In this document: positions 5,928 to 6,552 of the stretch, in pieces | Numbering within the stretch: the stretch's first letter is position 1 | Layout: every line of letters begins with the position of its first letter | Assembly (NCBI GenBank): GCA_913020235.1 | Contig: CAJWBT010000135.1 | Span: 1 to 6,552, forward strand | Source of the DNA: an uncultured Chloroflexota bacterium | Lineage (GTDB): Bacteria; Chloroflexota; Dehalococcoidia; UBA3495 | Direction: 5' to 3' | DNA length: 6,552 nucleotides | Translations under genes and position numbers: made by a program | The notes under the pieces: generated by a model | Told to the model about the DNA's origin: nothing | The model's database searches: none | Seen by the model: the letters and a program-made list of their open reading frames with translations, nothing else

Positions 5928-6356
5928 ATGTCAACGATCCCAGGCTTGGAGAGACCCGCCCCAGTTCCCAATGATCTGACCAAGCCTTTCTGGGACGCCT
6001 GCAACGAGGGGCGGTTGGTCTTGCAGAACTGCACCGCCTGCGAGAGGCTGCATTATCCGCCCATCGAGAAATGCAAGAAGTGTGGCTCGGCCGACAAGAT
6101 GGAGTGGAAAGAGGTGCAAGGCAAGGGACACATAGACGTGTTCTTCGTGGTACGCGACTCTCGCATCAGGGGGTTCCGGGGGGCGCAGCCCATTAACTTT
6201 GCGGTGATAACTCTGGACGAGGACCCGGGCATCAACTTCTTGTCCAACCTTCCGGGTACCCCGCCGGGCGAAGTCCCCGTTGGGGCCCCCGTGGAGCTGA
6301 TATTCGAGCAGACGAGTACCGGCCAGATGGTCCACGAGTGGCAGGTACCAACCTAG
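5928..6356 (+). CDS. DUF35 family Zn-ribbon/OB-fold protein (acyl-CoA-associated)
   Basis: A 142-residue protein with an N-terminal helix region (PFWDACNEGRLVLQNC), a rubredoxin-like zinc ribbon with Cys35-x2-Cys38 and Cys49-x2-Cys52 (CTAC and CKKC), and an OB-fold C-terminal half from about residue 60 (MEWKEVQGKGHIDVFFVV, then INFAVITLDEDPG and GAPVELIFE). This is the standard DUF35 layout. Family members, such as the ChsH2-type subunits, bind acyl-CoA and typically form complexes with a thiolase/SCP2-type partner or an enoyl-CoA hydratase. The thiolase-like gene 54 bp downstream matches that pairing. GGGAGGAG lies four bases before the ATG, and a strong promoter sits about 65 bp upstream. 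Pathway unknown: fatty-acid, sterol-type or polyketide-like CoA metabolism are possible. Confidence 0.9.
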   Translation: MSTIPGLERPAPVPNDLTKPFWDACNEGRLVLQNCTACERLHYPPIEKCKKCGSADKMEWKEVQGKGHIDVFFVVRDSRIRGFRGAQPINFAVITLDEDPGINFLSNLPGTPPGEVPVGAPVELIFEQTSTGQMVHEWQVPT

Positions 6357-6382
6357 TCCACGGATTCTAGGGAAACTGTGAA

Positions 6383-6413
6383 ATGACTCAGCGGTAATGG
6401 GGGAGCGGTAATG
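6383..6413 (+). other. Chain of two four-codon ORFs linked by TAATG to the thiolase start
   Basis: ATG 6383 reads M-T-Q-R-stop, with its TAA (6395-6397) overlapping ATG 6397. That reads M-G-E-R-stop, with its TAA (6409-6411) overlapping ATG 6411, the thiolase start. The unit AGCGGTAATGG occurs twice (6390-6400, 6404-6414) at a 14-bp period. This may be a tandem duplication of the start region or a translational relay; function is inference. Confidence 0.5.
6399..6405 (+). promoter_or_regulatory. Ribosome binding site of the thiolase-like gene
   Basis: The purine run GGGGGAG ends five bases before ATG 6411 and supports that start. It lies inside the second four-codon ORF, so the relay and the binding site overlap. 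Confidence 0.55.
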
Positions 6414-6552
6414 GTTGGTGACACGGGTTGGAGAAGAGATCGTGAAGGGTTGGGGGCCTGGGAGCACCGGGGCAAGGTCGCCATCGTAGGTTGGGGCCAG
6501 TCCCACATGGACCGGCGCTGGGACGGCGTGACCATGGACCGGAGCTGCGGCG
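6411..6552 (+). CDS. Thiolase-like protein, N-terminal part (runs off the window)
   Basis: The first 47 codons of an open frame that continues past the window edge with no stop. A hydrophilic lead-in of about 21 residues is followed by GKVAIVGWGQSHMDRR, which matches the first beta strand of SCP2-type thiolases and related acetyl-CoA acetyltransferase-like proteins (K-x-AIVG-x-G-x-S). The gene follows a DUF35 protein by 54 bp, the classic partner arrangement, and both are probably on one transcript. The active-site cysteine and histidine regions lie outside the window, so catalytic competence cannot be judged. The first 21 residues are longer than many homologues have, and a later start cannot be excluded, although no ATG occurs before the motif. 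Confidence 0.75.
   Translation, partial: MVGDTGWRRDREGLGAWEHRGKVAIVGWGQSHMDRRWDGVTMDRSCG

Noticed and set aside
5407..5934. 175-residue minus-strand open frame across the spacer and HAD gene
   Set aside because: Begins inside the DUF35 start and leader, overlaps that gene's promoter, runs antisense into the HAD motifs and resembles no family I recognise.
1..6552. CRISPR arrays, tRNA/rRNA genes, intact insertion sequences, toxin-antitoxin or phage-defence genes
   Set aside because: I looked for regularly spaced repeats, tRNA-like folds and transposase or defence motifs on both strands and saw none I could support.

Overview
The window is high-GC (low-to-mid sixties by eye) bacterial DNA with closely packed genes, most with good ribosome binding sites. 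It reads as a molybdenum-enzyme neighbourhood followed by a short lower-GC spacer region and the start of a lipid/CoA-type operon. The gene mix (DmsA-like oxidoreductase, SoxC-like sulfite-oxidase-family protein, bacterial FmdE, MobB, and a DUF35-thiolase pair) would suit an environmental anaerobe or facultative organism, for example a Chloroflexota (Dehalococcoidia-like) lineage. That placement is only a guess; nothing in the window fixes the taxon.

Region 1 (1-3312, plus strand): a 5'-truncated DMSO-reductase-family catalytic subunit, then, 48 bp downstream, a sulfite-oxidase-family molybdoprotein without a visible signal peptide. Between them are two 9-bp GTATnATAC palindromes spaced 14 bp apart; the second contains a perfect TATAAT.

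Region 2 (3332-4803, minus strand, convergent to region 1): an fmdE-mobB pair separated by 2 bp. MobB helps make the guanine dinucleotide form of molybdenum cofactor that DMSO-reductase-family enzymes require, so it plausibly serves the gene next door. FmdE-family proteins are recurrent but poorly understood companions of molybdenum/tungsten enzymes. This MobB carries an unusual C-terminal extension made of two tandem copies of a roughly 49-residue module.

Region 3 (4804-5927): mostly non-coding, with one small cap-less HAD-superfamily hydrolase (5221-5580, TTG start, lower GC). The two flanking gaps hold a perfect 10-bp inverted repeat and a pair of related 11-mers, but no gene I can support.

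Region 4 (5835-6552, plus strand): a textbook sigma-70-type promoter drives a Zn-ribbon/OB-fold DUF35 protein, followed by the start of a thiolase-like gene that runs off the window. The thiolase start is preceded by a curious chain of two four-codon ORFs linked by TAATG overlaps.

I did not find a clearly novel multi-gene system. The best leads are the duplicated module on MobB, the extra cysteines of the sulfite-oxidase-like protein, and the paired palindromes between the two molybdoenzyme genes.
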